A stretch of DNA of 64,000 nt from CAVWTN01 sp963757945 (GTDB lineage: Bacteria; Vulcanimicrobiota; Vulcanimicrobiia; Vulcanimicrobiales; Vulcanimicrobiaceae), in contig CAVWTN010000001.1 of NCBI GenBank assembly GCA_963757945.1, positions 1-64,000 on the forward strand. The letters are read 5' to 3'. Positions 16,598 through 25,099 of this stretch are shown here, piece after piece. Numbering within the stretch: position 1 is the stretch's first letter; each line of letters starts with the position of its first letter. Position numbers and translations under genes: made by a program. A model generated the notes under the pieces. That model saw only the letters and a program-made list of their open reading frames with translations. It was not told the origin of the DNA and did no database searches.

Positions 16598-17270
16598 GCC
16601 GCGCTTCGAACGCTTTGAAGATCTGGGCCAGCAGGTATGTCAGCACGACGTAAATCCCGGCCGCGACGAAGAGCGGGTCGGTCTGATAGGTCGCCGCGGC
16701 CAAACGTCTGGCGACGCCGGTGACGTCGAGCAGCGTGATCGTGCTCGCCAGCGAGGTGGACTTGAGCTGGATCACGATCTCGTTGCCGAGCGCGGGGAGC
16801 ATCAAGCCGAACGCGCGCGGCAGGATGATCCGGCGATAGAGCAGCGCGGGCCCCATCCCCATGGCGACCGCGGCCTCGCGTTCGCCGCTCGGCACGGCGA
16901 GGATCCCGCCGCGCACGACCTCGCCGACGTAGGCCGTCATGTTCAGCGAGAGCGCGAGCAGCGCGCAGGGATAGGCTTCGCGCAGGAAGAGCCACAGGAA
17001 CGAGTCGCGCACGAACGGGAATTGCGCGAGCCCGTAGTAGATCAAGAAGATCTGCACGATGAGCGGCGTTCCGCGGAAGAAGATCGAGTAGGCGGAGGCC
17101 GGGAGGCGCAGCAGCGGATTCTTCGAGAGCCGCGCGAGCGCGAGCGGCACCGAGAGTGCGACGCCGCAGAGCGTCGAGAAGAACAACAGGCGGACCGTCA
17201 TCCAAAGGCCGGCGGCGAAATCCGGCAGCGAGCCGGCCGCGGTCGAAAGAACGCCGGAGAGCCAGGTCAT
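16575..17270 (-). CDS. Polar amino acid ABC transporter permease (second)
   Basis: This 231-residue permease of the HisM/GlnP family has about five membrane segments, the signature SIFFRGTPLIVQIFLIYYG and the EAA loop (GEREAAVAMGMGPALLYRRI). The start at 17270 overlaps the stop of the first permease as ATGA; the open frame further upstream is antisense-like and not real. It pairs with the other permease to form the heterodimeric channel of the uptake system encoded by this operon. Confidence 0.93.
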   Translation of the reverse strand: MTWLSGVLSTAAGSLPDFAAGLWMTVRLLFFSTLCGVALSVPLALARLSKNPLLRLPASAYSIFFRGTPLIVQIFLIYYGLAQFPFVRDSFLWLFLREAYPCALLALSLNMTAYVGEVVRGGILAVPSGEREAAVAMGMGPALLYRRIILPRAFGLMLPALGNEIVIQLKSTSLASTITLLDVTGVARRLAAATYQTDPLFVAAGIYVVLTYLLAQIFKAFEARLNRFQSV

Positions 17271-17887
17271 GCCGTCGTCCTCGCAAAGCCGCGCGACGCG
17301 CGGCGCTCGAGTTGCGCGAACACGGCGTTGGAGAGCGCGAGGAAGATCAGATAGATCAGCGCCGCGGCCAAGAAATACACGAACGGCTGTTTCGTGACTT
17401 GCGATGCGACGTTCGCCTTTTGCATCAGCTCCTCGAGCCCGAGCACCGAGACGAGCGCCGTATCCTTGAGCAGGTTCTGCCAGAGATTGCCGAGGCTGGG
17501 CAGCGCGATCCGCCACGCTTGCGGCAGGTGGATACGCACGAACACTTGCATCGGCCGCATCCCGAACGCGCGGGCCGCCTCGAGCTGACCGGGCGGTACG
17601 GAGAGGAACGCCCCGCGGAACGTTTCCGACGAGTAAGCGGCCAGCACGACCGAGAGCGCGAAGACGCCGCTCGTGAAGGGGCCGATCGAGATCCGCCCGC
17701 CGCTGATCTGTTGCGCGAAATTCCCCAGGCCGAAATAGCAGATCAGCAGGATGACGAACTCGGGGACGCCGCGCAACAGGCTCGTGACCGTCGTGACGGG
17801 GACGCGCAGCCAGGCGTTCTTCGAGAGCTTCGCGGCGGCGAGCAGCAGGCCGGCGGTCAAGCCGAAGAAGAGCGTCGTGAACGCCAC
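17267..17887 (-). CDS. Polar amino acid ABC transporter permease (first)
   Basis: This 206-residue permease (counted from the GTG at 17887) has the family signature (TSLLRGVPEFVILLICYFG) and an EAA loop (GQLEAARAFGMRPMQVFVRI). The frame stays open upstream and reads YSTGYAGQLLQGAGVTLEV, which looks like the usual permease N-terminus. No ATG, GTG or TTG lies there; an ATC at 17944, four bases after the stop of the binding-protein gene, is the only near-start codon. The true start may therefore be non-canonical. It is the third gene of the operon. Confidence 0.88.
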   Translation of the reverse strand: MAFTTLFFGLTAGLLLAAAKLSKNAWLRVPVTTVTSLLRGVPEFVILLICYFGLGNFAQQISGGRISIGPFTSGVFALSVVLAAYSSETFRGAFLSVPPGQLEAARAFGMRPMQVFVRIHLPQAWRIALPSLGNLWQNLLKDTALVSVLGLEELMQKANVASQVTKQPFVYFLAAALIYLIFLALSNAVFAQLERRASRGFARTTA

Positions 17888-17948
17888 TTCGAGCGTGACC
17901 CCCGCGCCCTGGAGGAGCTGGCCTGCGTACCCCGTCGAGTAGATCGGT

Positions 17949-18758
17949 CTATTTCGTCGGGAGGATGCTGAAGGGGAAGTACTCGGCGTTGATCTTCTTG
18001 TAGGTGCCGTCTTTCACGACGGCATCGAACGCGGCGTTCAACGTCAGGCGCAACGGATCGCCCTTGCGAAGCGCGATTCCGGCGCCCTTGCCGAAGATCG
18101 CTTGATCGTTGAGCTCTTTCCCGGCGAAATCGAAACCGGCGGCCTTCCCCTGTTTGTTCAGCCAGTCGTAGTTGATCGTCTCGTCGGCGAGCACCGCGTC
18201 GACCCGCCCGGAGAGCAGATCCTGATAGGCCTCATCCACTCCGACGTAGGCCTTGGATTGCGCGATGCTCTTGAGCTTGAGATTGAAGTAGTTCTCAGCG
18301 GTCGTGCCGCTTTGCACGCCGATCGTCTTGCCCTTGAGCGTTGCCGGATCGTCGCTGATGCCCGAGCCCTTCTTCGCGATGAAGCGCGCGGGCGTGATCG
18401 TCAGCGGCTTCGTGAAATCGACGACTTTCTCGCGCAGCGGCGTGATCGACATCTGCGAGAGCACCGCATCGATCTTCTTGGATTGCAACGCGGCGATCAT
18501 GCTGTCGAAGCTCAGGTTGACGAACTCGCATTTGAGCTTCGCGCGGGCGCACATTTTCGTTCCGAGTTCGATTTCGAAGCCGCGGAGCTGGCCGTTCGCG
18601 TCCTTGTATTCGAACGGCGCATAATCGGGCTCGGTCCCGAAGCGCACGACCTGCTGATCGGCGCGCGCGGGGAGCGGGGTGACGGCGGCGGCCGCGAACG
18701 CGACGAACGCGACGAGCGCGCCGGTGAAACACTTTCGTAGAATTGGATTCTTCAACAT
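17949..18758 (-). CDS. Periplasmic amino-acid-binding protein (His/Arg/Lys type)
   Basis: This 269-residue protein starts at 18758 with AGAGGT upstream. A signal peptide (about 1-32, ending LPARA) is followed by an SBP_bac_3 domain: FGTEPDYAPFEYKD, then GFEIELGTKMC, and VNLSFDSMIAALQSKKIDAV. Two Cys residues seven apart (MCARAKLKCEF) match the disulfide position of HisJ/ArgT-like proteins, suggesting basic amino acids as ligands. It delivers substrate to the two permeases encoded downstream. Confidence 0.93.
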   Translation of the reverse strand: MLKNPILRKCFTGALVAFVAFAAAAVTPLPARADQQVVRFGTEPDYAPFEYKDANGQLRGFEIELGTKMCARAKLKCEFVNLSFDSMIAALQSKKIDAVLSQMSITPLREKVVDFTKPLTITPARFIAKKGSGISDDPATLKGKTIGVQSGTTAENYFNLKLKSIAQSKAYVGVDEAYQDLLSGRVDAVLADETINYDWLNKQGKAAGFDFAGKELNDQAIFGKGAGIALRKGDPLRLTLNAAFDAVVKDGTYKKINAEYFPFSILPTK

Positions 18759-18790
18759 TACCTCTGATGGGTGCGGCGGCCGGTTATTCG

Positions 18791-19567
18791 TCAATGTTTG
18801 AGCGTGCTCGACAAGAACCCCCGCAGCCGCTCCGAACGGGGATTGCCGAACACGGCGTCCGGAAGACCCTCTTCCTCGATCTGACCTTGGTGGAAAAACA
18901 CGACCCGGTCCGCGACCTCCCGTGCGAAGCCCATCTCGTGGGTGACCACGAGCATCGTTCGCCCCTCGCGCGCGAGATCGCGCATCACTTTGAGCACCTC
19001 GCCGACGAGTTCCGGATCGAGCGCCGAGGTCGGCTCGTCGAAGAGCAGCAGATCGGGCTCCATCGCGAGGGCGCGCGCGATCGCGACGCGTTGCTGCTGC
19101 CCGCCGGAGAGTTGACTCGGAAATGCGTCGCGCTTTTCGGCGAGGCCGACCTTTTCGAGCATCGCTCCGGCGCGCGCGAGCGCTTCGGCGCGAGGCAGCT
19201 TCAACACGTGGATCGGCGCCTCGATGATGTTCTCGAGGACCGTCATGTGGGCCCAGAGATTGAACTGCTGGAAGACCATCGCGACGCGGCGCCGGATCCG
19301 CTCGACCTGGCGCGGATCGGCGGGGACGAAGTGGCCGCCGCCGGGGCGCATCCGGATCAGCTCGCCCTTCACGAAGACGCGCCCGGCATCCGGGGTTTCG
19401 AGCAGGTTGATGCAACGCAGAAACGTGCTCTTGCCCGAGCCGCTGCTGCCGAGGATCGCGATCACGTCGTGGTCGTGCGCGGTCAGCGAGACGCCCTTGA
19501 GCACCTCGTTCGCGCCGAAGCGCTTGTGGAGGTCTTCGACGACGAGAGCGGCGGGCGCAACGTCCAT
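18791..19567 (-). CDS. Amino acid ABC transporter ATPase
   Basis: This 258-residue ATPase of the HisP/GlnQ type has Walker A GSSGSGKST, a Q loop in VFQQFNLW, signature LSGGQQQR, Walker B LLLFDEPTSALD and a switch His in VVTHE. It energises the uptake system encoded by the following three genes. It is the first gene of the operon, 32 bases before the binding protein, and faces away from the MarR-GNAT gene. Confidence 0.95.
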   Translation of the reverse strand: MDVAPAALVVEDLHKRFGANEVLKGVSLTAHDHDVIAILGSSGSGKSTFLRCINLLETPDAGRVFVKGELIRMRPGGGHFVPADPRQVERIRRRVAMVFQQFNLWAHMTVLENIIEAPIHVLKLPRAEALARAGAMLEKVGLAEKRDAFPSQLSGGQQQRVAIARALAMEPDLLLFDEPTSALDPELVGEVLKVMRDLAREGRTMLVVTHEMGFAREVADRVVFFHQGQIEEEGLPDAVFGNPRSERLRGFLSSTLKH

Positions 19568-19632
19568 ACCGGCGTCGTCAGTTCGCCGGGACTGAATAGC
19601 GTGCCTAGTCCCCCGGTTCTTGGTTTGGCTGG

Positions 19633-19707
19633 CAGGCCGGCCTGTTTTTGGGCCATCTAGCCTGCCCAGTCCCGTTGATTGACTTTGGCAACTAAATGCT
19701 TGACTAT
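19633..19707 (+). promoter_or_regulatory. Divergent control region of MarR-GNAT and amino acid transporter
   Basis: A perfect 12-bp palindrome CAGGCCGGCCTG (19633-19644) is followed by five T. TTGACT occurs twice, at 19679-19684 and 19700-19705, exactly 21 bp apart. The first copy could be a -35 box, with a -10 near 19702-19707, just before the ATG at 19714, which would give an almost leaderless transcript. Binding sites for the MarR domain are plausible here; this is inference. Confidence 0.4.
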
Positions 19708-19713
19708 AGCGCC

Positions 19714-20700
19714 ATGAAAGCGGAAATCGCGGAAACGGCCGCCCCTTCCCAAGTCGATCGGCGCGCCGAGGCGGTCCGGCGTTTCAATCGCGTCTACACG
19801 AGGCGCATCGGCGTGCTGCAGGAGGGGCTCTTGCGCAGCCCGTTCTCGCTGACCGAGCTACGCACTCTCTACGAACTCGCGCATCGCGAAGACCTGACGG
19901 CCGCGGAACTGGGCCGCGATTTGAGCGTGGACGTCGGCTATTTGAGCCGCATCTTGCGCGGCTTCGAGCAACGGGGGCTCATCGAAAAGAGGCCGTCGGC
20001 GACCGACGGCCGTCAGATGCTGCTCTCGCTGACCGCGCACGGCCGCGACACGTTCGCCCCGCTCGAGCGAACCTCGCACGACGAGGCGGTCCAGATGCTG
20101 AACGGCCTCTCCGCCGAGGAGCAGCGCCGCTTGGTCGAAGCGATGCACGCGATCGAACGTTTGCTCGGCGAGGGGCCGGCGGCGAACGTTCCCTATGTCA
20201 TCCGCCCGCATCAGCCGGGGGATCTAGGGTGGATCGTTCATCGCCACGGCGTGCTGTACTCACGGGAGTACGGTTGGGACGAACGCTTCGAGGCGCTCGT
20301 CGCGAAGATCGCCGCATCGTTCCTCGAGCACTTCGACCCGAAGCGCGAGCGCTGTTGGATCGCGGAGCGCGAAGGCGAGATCGTCGGTTCGGTCGTGCTC
20401 GTCAAGGCCTCCGACGAGGTCGCGAAGCTTCGCCTGCTGCTCGTCGAGCCTTCCGCGCGGGGGCTCGGCATCGGCCGGCGTTTGGTCGAAGAGTGCATCG
20501 GCTTCGCGCGGCGGTCGGGGTACGCGAAGATCACGCTCTGGACGAACGACGTCTTGCGGGCGGCGCGCCGGATCTATGAAGACGCCGGGTTTCGCATCGT
20601 CGAGGAGCAACGCCACGCTAGCTGGGGTCCCGAACTCGTCGGCCAGACCTGGGAGCTGGAACTCGCGGAGGGGCCGCGGACTTCGCTGATGCCGCGCTAA
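19714..20700 (+). CDS. MarR-GNAT fusion regulator/acetyltransferase
   Basis: This protein of about 328 residues fuses a MarR-type winged helix (about 5-150, with YLSRILRGFEQRGLIEKRPSATDGR as recognition helix and wing, split here only for orientation) to a GNAT acetyltransferase (about 160-315). The acetyl-CoA loop is VEPSARGLGIGRRLVEE. Such fusions are common in bacteria, and the DNA target and acetylated substrate are usually unknown. An in-frame ATG at 19696 is an alternative start. It is divergent from the amino acid transporter operon, so it may control that operon. Confidence 0.9.
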   Translation: MKAEIAETAAPSQVDRRAEAVRRFNRVYTRRIGVLQEGLLRSPFSLTELRTLYELAHREDLTAAELGRDLSVDVGYLSRILRGFEQRGLIEKRPSATDGRQMLLSLTAHGRDTFAPLERTSHDEAVQMLNGLSAEEQRRLVEAMHAIERLLGEGPAANVPYVIRPHQPGDLGWIVHRHGVLYSREYGWDERFEALVAKIAASFLEHFDPKRERCWIAEREGEIVGSVVLVKASDEVAKLRLLLVEPSARGLGIGRRLVEECIGFARRSGYAKITLWTNDVLRAARRIYEDAGFRIVEEQRHASWGPELVGQTWELELAEGPRTSLMPR

Positions 20701-20803
20701 GCGCCGGGCCGCGACAACGGAAGGGCGACGTCTCCTGCGATTGCGCGAACCGCTCGTCGTCGCTGGAGATGAGGATTTTCGCCACGATGGATCGGAGCAT
20801 ATC

Positions 20804-20899
20804 CGATATATCCGAACGGTCGAGGGACAGCGAGCCGCGTCTTGACTTGCCTTGATTCATCGCGTAACCTCGCTTATAGCGATAGTACGCGATATATCG
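20804..20899 (+). promoter_or_regulatory. padR promoter with repeated CGATATATC sites
   Basis: CGATATATC occurs at 20804-20812 and within the perfect palindrome CGATATATCG at 20890-20899. Between them lie TTGATT (20852-20857) and TTATAG (20874-20879), spaced 16 bases, a plausible promoter. The palindrome lies just after the -10, a repressor position, 20 bases before the padR start. PadR regulators often bind AT-rich palindromes of this kind and autoregulate; the link is inferred. Confidence 0.55.
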
Positions 20900-20918
20900 T
20901 CTTTATGGAGAATAGCCC

Positions 20919-21440
20919 ATGACCGCCTGGCAAGCCGAGCTTCGCCGTGCCTTTGCGGAGGCCGCCCCGCGCCGGAGGCCCGTCGGCGATCGCCGCCCGC
21001 TTGCCGAACCCGAGCAAGCCGGGCTCGAATACGACATCCTTCGGATCCTCTGGGCCGGTCCGTGCGCCGGTTCCGGCATCATGGACGAACTGGGGAAGGA
21101 GCCGGGCGCGCGTTGCGGCCCGGAGGTGGTCTATCCCACGCTGCAGATGCTGGAGGACGGGGATTTCGTCAGCGGCCGCTGCGTCGCGGGAAAGCGCGTT
21201 TACACGCTCGCCCCGAAGGGCAGCGAGTTTCTCGCGAATGGACGCGAGCCCGAGCGTGCGGGCTCGAGCGAGGCGTCCAAAGACGTTCCGCCGGTCGCGC
21301 GCGGCATCCGGACGTTTCGCGGTCTGCGCTCGGCGCTCCGGGAGATCGTCCGCACGCGCGATCCGGAGCGCTATGCCCAGGCGTCGGCGATCCTCGAGCG
21401 CGCGCGCCTTGAACTGCTCGCCCTGCTCGTGCGAGCGTGA
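20919..21440 (+). CDS. PadR-family transcriptional regulator
   Basis: This 173-residue protein has an N-terminal winged helix (EYDILRILWAGPCAGSGIM, then GPEVVYPTLQMLEDGDFV and a wing containing YTLAPKG). A C-terminal helical part of about 70 residues (ALREIVRTRDPERYAQ to the end) probably forms the dimer. PadR repressors commonly sense small toxic molecules and control the adjacent exporter. Its stop overlaps the exporter start as GTGA, so the two are coupled. The repeated CGATATATC sites upstream suggest autoregulation. Confidence 0.9.
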   Translation: MTAWQAELRRAFAEAAPRRRPVGDRRPLAEPEQAGLEYDILRILWAGPCAGSGIMDELGKEPGARCGPEVVYPTLQMLEDGDFVSGRCVAGKRVYTLAPKGSEFLANGREPERAGSSEASKDVPPVARGIRTFRGLRSALREIVRTRDPERYAQASAILERARLELLALLVRA

Positions 21441-22939
21441 CGAGCGAACTGCCGGCGCTTGCGCCGGCGCGGCCGGCCGTCTCACCGGTCCTGATCTCCC
21501 TGACGGTCATGCTCGGCATGATCATGGCGATCGTCGATAGCACGATCGTCAACGTCGGCCTGAGCACGATCGCCGGGAATCTCGGCTCCTCGATCGACGA
21601 TGCGGCCTGGATCGTCACCGGCTATCTGCTCGCGAGCGTCATCACGATGCCGCTCAACGGCTGGCTCACCGCGCGATTCGGCCGCAAGCGCTTCTACGCG
21701 GGCTGCATCGCGATTTTCACGCTCGCCTCGCTGTTGTGCGGCACGGCAACCAGCGTGTGGCAGCTGACGTTCTATCGCATCTTGCAAGGGTTCGGCGGCG
21801 GCGCATTGCAGCCGACGGCGCAAGCGATTCTGTTCGAGACGTTTCCTCCGGGTCAGCGCGGTATGGCGACCGCGATTTTCGGCGTCGGCGCGATGGTCGG
21901 CCCAGCCATGGGGCCGCTGCTCGGCGGCTACATCATCGACAACGCGACCTGGCCGCTGTTGTTCTTCGTGAACCTGCCGATCGGCATCGCCGCTTTCGTC
22001 ATGACGATCGCGTTCATTCCGGATCCGCATTATCTCGAGAAGCCGAAGGGCGGCATCGATTGGCTCGGCTTAGCCCTGCTCTCGTCCGGGGTCGGCGCCC
22101 TGCAGTACGTGCTCGAACGCGGTCAGCACGACGACTGGTGGAACTCCTCGACGATCTGCATCCTGAGCGCGGTCGCACTGATCGCGACGGCGTGGTTCCT
22201 GATCCGCACGCTGCGCAGCGCCCACCCGCTCGTCGATCTGCGCTCGTTCCGCTTTCCGACGTTCGTCTTCGGCAATCTGATGCTGGTCGTCATCGGCTTC
22301 GGGCTCTTCGGCACATCGCTGATCATGCCGCTGTTCTTCCAAACGTCGATGGGCATGACGGCGTTCGAAACGGGTCTGGCGCTCCTGCCGGGCGCGCTCG
22401 CCACGGCCGCGGCGATGGTCATCGTCGGCCGGCTCATGCCGATTCTCGACCCCCGGATCATCACGGCGGCCGGCCTTTTGCTCCAGGCGTGGTCGTGCTG
22501 GTGGCTCGGCGATCTCAACCAGTATGCGGGCATCTCCGACGTCTTCTGGCCGCGGCTGATGCAAGGCTTGGGGATGGGCCTCACGTTCGTGCCGGTCACG
22601 ACCACGATGCTCGCCCCGATCCCGAAGAACGAACTCGCGAGCGCGACCGGCGTATCGATGCTCGTGCGCCAGCTCGGGGGCAGCGCCGGCATCGCGGCGC
22701 TCACGACGCTCCTCGCCAGAGAGACGACGATCGCGTGGATGGCCCTCGCGGGCGGCGTGACGCGCACCTACGGCGCGTCGATCGCGCAGATCAACGGCAT
22801 GCTCGTGCAATCGGCGACCGTGATCGCGTATGACTATCTCTTTCGCGTGTGCACGCTCGTCTTTCTCGCGGGCCTCGCGTTCGTGGCGTTCATCAAGCCC
22901 GCTCGAGCGACGGCGCTCGCAGCGCCGCGGCCCGACTAG
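21437..22939 (+). CDS. DHA2-type MFS multidrug exporter (EmrB/QacA family)
   Basis: This 500-residue, 14-TM-type transporter exchanges drugs or toxic compounds for protons. Recognisable features are the TM1 motif MAIVDSTIVNVGL, GYLLASVITMPLNGWLTARFG, and the motif C-like run in TM5 (GVGAMVGPAMGPLLGGYI). The start is GTG overlapping the padR stop. The nearest relative in the window is the exporter at 61.9 kb, with which it shares long segments including GGGALQPTAQAILFE. Regulation is probably by the coupled PadR. No membrane-fusion partner (EmrA) is adjacent. Confidence 0.93.
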   Translation: MTSELPALAPARPAVSPVLISLTVMLGMIMAIVDSTIVNVGLSTIAGNLGSSIDDAAWIVTGYLLASVITMPLNGWLTARFGRKRFYAGCIAIFTLASLLCGTATSVWQLTFYRILQGFGGGALQPTAQAILFETFPPGQRGMATAIFGVGAMVGPAMGPLLGGYIIDNATWPLLFFVNLPIGIAAFVMTIAFIPDPHYLEKPKGGIDWLGLALLSSGVGALQYVLERGQHDDWWNSSTICILSAVALIATAWFLIRTLRSAHPLVDLRSFRFPTFVFGNLMLVVIGFGLFGTSLIMPLFFQTSMGMTAFETGLALLPGALATAAAMVIVGRLMPILDPRIITAAGLLLQAWSCWWLGDLNQYAGISDVFWPRLMQGLGMGLTFVPVTTTMLAPIPKNELASATGVSMLVRQLGGSAGIAALTTLLARETTIAWMALAGGVTRTYGASIAQINGMLVQSATVIAYDYLFRVCTLVFLAGLAFVAFIKPARATALAAPRPD

Positions 22940-22977
22940 CCGGAACTGCCGCGCACGCCTTGAACGGCCCAACCCGG

Positions 22978-24156
22978 ATGGATATCTCCGCCGCCCAGGC
23001 ACGGCGCAGCGCGCTCGCCGCGCAGGGCTTCGCCGCACGCCGCCCCCCTGGACGCATCGACGCGCGGCACGTTCGCAACGTGTTCGCGCGGCTGGGCCTC
23101 GTGCAGATCGATTCCGTCAACGTGCTCGTGCGCTCGCATTATCTGCCGCTGTTTTCGCGGCTCGGCCCGTACAGACGCGAACTCTTGGATGCGGCCGCGT
23201 ACGGCCGCCGCCCGCGCTCGCTGTTCGAGTATTGGGCGCACGAAGCGTCGCTCGTCGACCTCGCGAACTTCCCGCTGCTGCGCTGGCGGATGGAGCGCGC
23301 GCGCAAGCTCGAGGGCGCCTGGGGGAACGTCACGAGGTTCGCGCGCGAGCGCCCCGATTACGTGGCAGCGGTCCGCGCGGAGATCGAGGCGCGCGGCCCG
23401 CTCGGCGCGGGCGATCTCGAACGGCCGGGCAGGCGCGCGAGCGCCTGGTGGGGCTGGAGCGAAGGGAAGCTCGCGCTCGAGTATCTGTTCTGGGCAGGGA
23501 TCGTGACGACGGCGCAGCGCCGCAATTTCGAGCGCCTCTACGATCTGACCGAACGCGTGATCCCGCCCGCGCTGTACGCGGCGCCCGCGCTCGATGCCGC
23601 CGAGGCGCAGCGGCGCCTGCTGCTGATCGCGGCGCGCGCGCTCGGCGTCGCGACCGAACGCGATCTGCGCGATTACTTCCGGCTCTCCCCGGCCGACGCG
23701 CGCGCTCGCGTCGCGGAGCTCGTGGATGCGGGCGAGCTGCGCGCCGTCGCGGTCGAAGGCTGGAAGCAGCCCGGCTACGTTCCGCCCGGGTTCAGCGTGC
23801 CGCGCAAGGTCGCCGCGCGCGCGCTGCTGAGCCCCTTCGATTCGCTCGTCTGGGATCGCGCGCGCACCGAGCGGCTCTTCGGGTTCGAATTCCGGCTCGA
23901 GATCTACACGCCGCAGCACAAGCGCGTGCACGGATATTACGTGCTGCCGTTCTTGCTCGGCGACCGGCTCGTCGCGCGCGTCGATCTCAAAGCGGATCGC
24001 GCGCGCGGCAAGTTGCTCGCGCACGCGGTGCATCTCGAGCCCGGCGCCGCACGGGCCGAAACGCTCGCCGAACTGCGCGACGAACTGCGCGACATGGCGC
24101 GGTGGCTCGAACTCGAGGGCGTGGAATCTCCGGTGCGCGGTCTCGGCGGGCGCTAG
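22978..24156 (+). CDS. YcaQ/AlkX-like winged-helix DNA glycosylase family protein
   Basis: This 392-residue protein starts at the ATG at 22978, chosen over upstream in-frame starts that lie inside the exporter gene. It matches the HTH_42 family: ARRSALAAQGF near the N-terminus, then LVQIDSVNVLVRSHYLPLFSRLG, a central FEYWAHEASL and a C-terminal winged-helix region. Characterised members unhook interstrand crosslinks as DNA glycosylases and use a QxD-type motif; QID is present here at about residues 42-44. The activity itself is inferred. It stands between an exporter and small genes, with no repair operon around it. Confidence 0.88.
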   Translation: MDISAAQARRSALAAQGFAARRPPGRIDARHVRNVFARLGLVQIDSVNVLVRSHYLPLFSRLGPYRRELLDAAAYGRRPRSLFEYWAHEASLVDLANFPLLRWRMERARKLEGAWGNVTRFARERPDYVAAVRAEIEARGPLGAGDLERPGRRASAWWGWSEGKLALEYLFWAGIVTTAQRRNFERLYDLTERVIPPALYAAPALDAAEAQRRLLLIAARALGVATERDLRDYFRLSPADARARVAELVDAGELRAVAVEGWKQPGYVPPGFSVPRKVAARALLSPFDSLVWDRARTERLFGFEFRLEIYTPQHKRVHGYYVLPFLLGDRLVARVDLKADRARGKLLAHAVHLEPGAARAETLAELRDELRDMARWLELEGVESPVRGLGGR

Positions 24157-24195
24157 ACTGAGGCGTTCGCGGCGTCCGCGGCGAAACGCCGAGCG

Positions 24196-24609
24196 ATGCT
24201 CGACCTGCTCGATCGCTACCTGCTCGGAGAGCCCGTCTCCAAACCCGCCGTCGTCGCACGGATCCTGGCCGAGCGCTCGCCGCTGCCCGAGGCCGCGCCG
24301 TTCTATCGAGCGCTCGATGCCGTCGGCACCCGCGCCGCGGATGAAGCGCTGATCGCGCTGCGCTTGGTGCTGGCGGGCCGGCCTCCCAGCGACGACGCCG
24401 TCCGCAAGCTCCGCGCCTTCGGTGCGCTCGCGCGCGCCGCCGCGGAGAACGATGCCGCCGCGGTCCAAGCGATCCTGCGGAAAGACGGCCCCTTCGACAA
24501 GCTGGGGATGACGGACGGGGATGACGGCGAGACCCTGAGCCCCTCGAAGGGTGATTGGACTCGCTTTGCGGCGGCCGTGCGCGCGGCGTACTCGCGCTCG
24601 CTTGAGTAG
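24196..24609 (+). CDS. Hypothetical protein interrupted by a REP-like repeat
   Basis: This 137-residue open frame has an Ala/Leu/Arg-rich helical first two thirds. Residues 98-119 are the translation of a palindromic short repeat (DNA at 24488-24551), giving a FDKLGMT...LSPSKG pattern commonly produced when such repeats are translated. The repeat may have inserted into the end of a real gene without breaking the frame, or the open frame may be spurious. There is no clear ribosome-binding site and no recognised family. Confidence 0.45.
   Translation: MLDLLDRYLLGEPVSKPAVVARILAERSPLPEAAPFYRALDAVGTRAADEALIALRLVLAGRPPSDDAVRKLRAFGALARAAAENDAAAVQAILRKDGPFDKLGMTDGDDGETLSPSKGDWTRFAAAVRAAYSRSLE
24488..24551. 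repeat. REP-like palindromic short repeat
   Basis: CCCCTTCGACAAGCTGGGG at the left and CCCTGAGCCCCTCGAAGGG at the right form an imperfect hairpin around a duplicated GGGGATGACGG. The CCCTTCGACAAGCTC...GGGTGAC pattern is the general form of interspersed palindromes seen in many bacterial genomes. The flanks of the IS element at 60.0-61.6 kb carry the same words. Confidence 0.7.
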
Positions 24610-24685
24610 GCCGCCTGCGGTGCGGGAAGCAAACTGCGTCGCGCGATGGAACGCTCGCATACTCGCGGCGCGTTACACGAGTGAA

Positions 24686-25084
24686 ATGCGCGCAGTTTGG
24701 ATGACCCTTGCCACCGTCGCTCTTTTCGGCGCGCTCGCCGGAGCCGCGGGCGCGGCGAACACCTCGGCCACCGCCACGCCGGGCGCCGGGTCTCCGTTCC
24801 GCAGCTTGATGGGCGCCGACGAGCGCGGCGAGCAGTCCGCGCGCTCGCACAACGCCGGGACGATCGAGGGGGTCGTCACGGCCGTCGATTACCGCAGAGG
24901 GATCATCACGCTGCAATTGCCGGGACGCGGTAAGCTGGACATCCTCGTGCTCCCGAGCACGACCTTTGAAGGCCGCGGAAGCGACTTCCACGCATTCTCG
25001 GACGTCGAGCGCGGCGCCAAGATCGAAGTCCTCGCCAGCCGTCGCGCCGATTTCTTCATCGCTCAGGTCGTTCGCCTCAAATAG
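24686..25084 (+). CDS. Small exported protein with OB-like fold candidate
   Basis: This 132-residue protein has a signal peptide (MRAVWMTLATVALFGALAGA, cleavage near AGAA). The mature part has a disordered Ser/Gly/Ala stretch, then a beta-rich segment (TIEGVVTAVDYRRGIITLQL, then LDILVLPSTTF, then GAKIEVLASRRADFF). This strand order resembles the small periplasmic DUF5666/OB-like domains. It may be a periplasmic binding module, but the function is unknown. It is on the same strand as nagZ, 15 bases before it. Confidence 0.7.
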   Translation: MRAVWMTLATVALFGALAGAAGAANTSATATPGAGSPFRSLMGADERGEQSARSHNAGTIEGVVTAVDYRRGIITLQLPGRGKLDILVLPSTTFEGRGSDFHAFSDVERGAKIEVLASRRADFFIAQVVRLK

Positions 25085-25099
25085 GCGTGACGTAACGGC

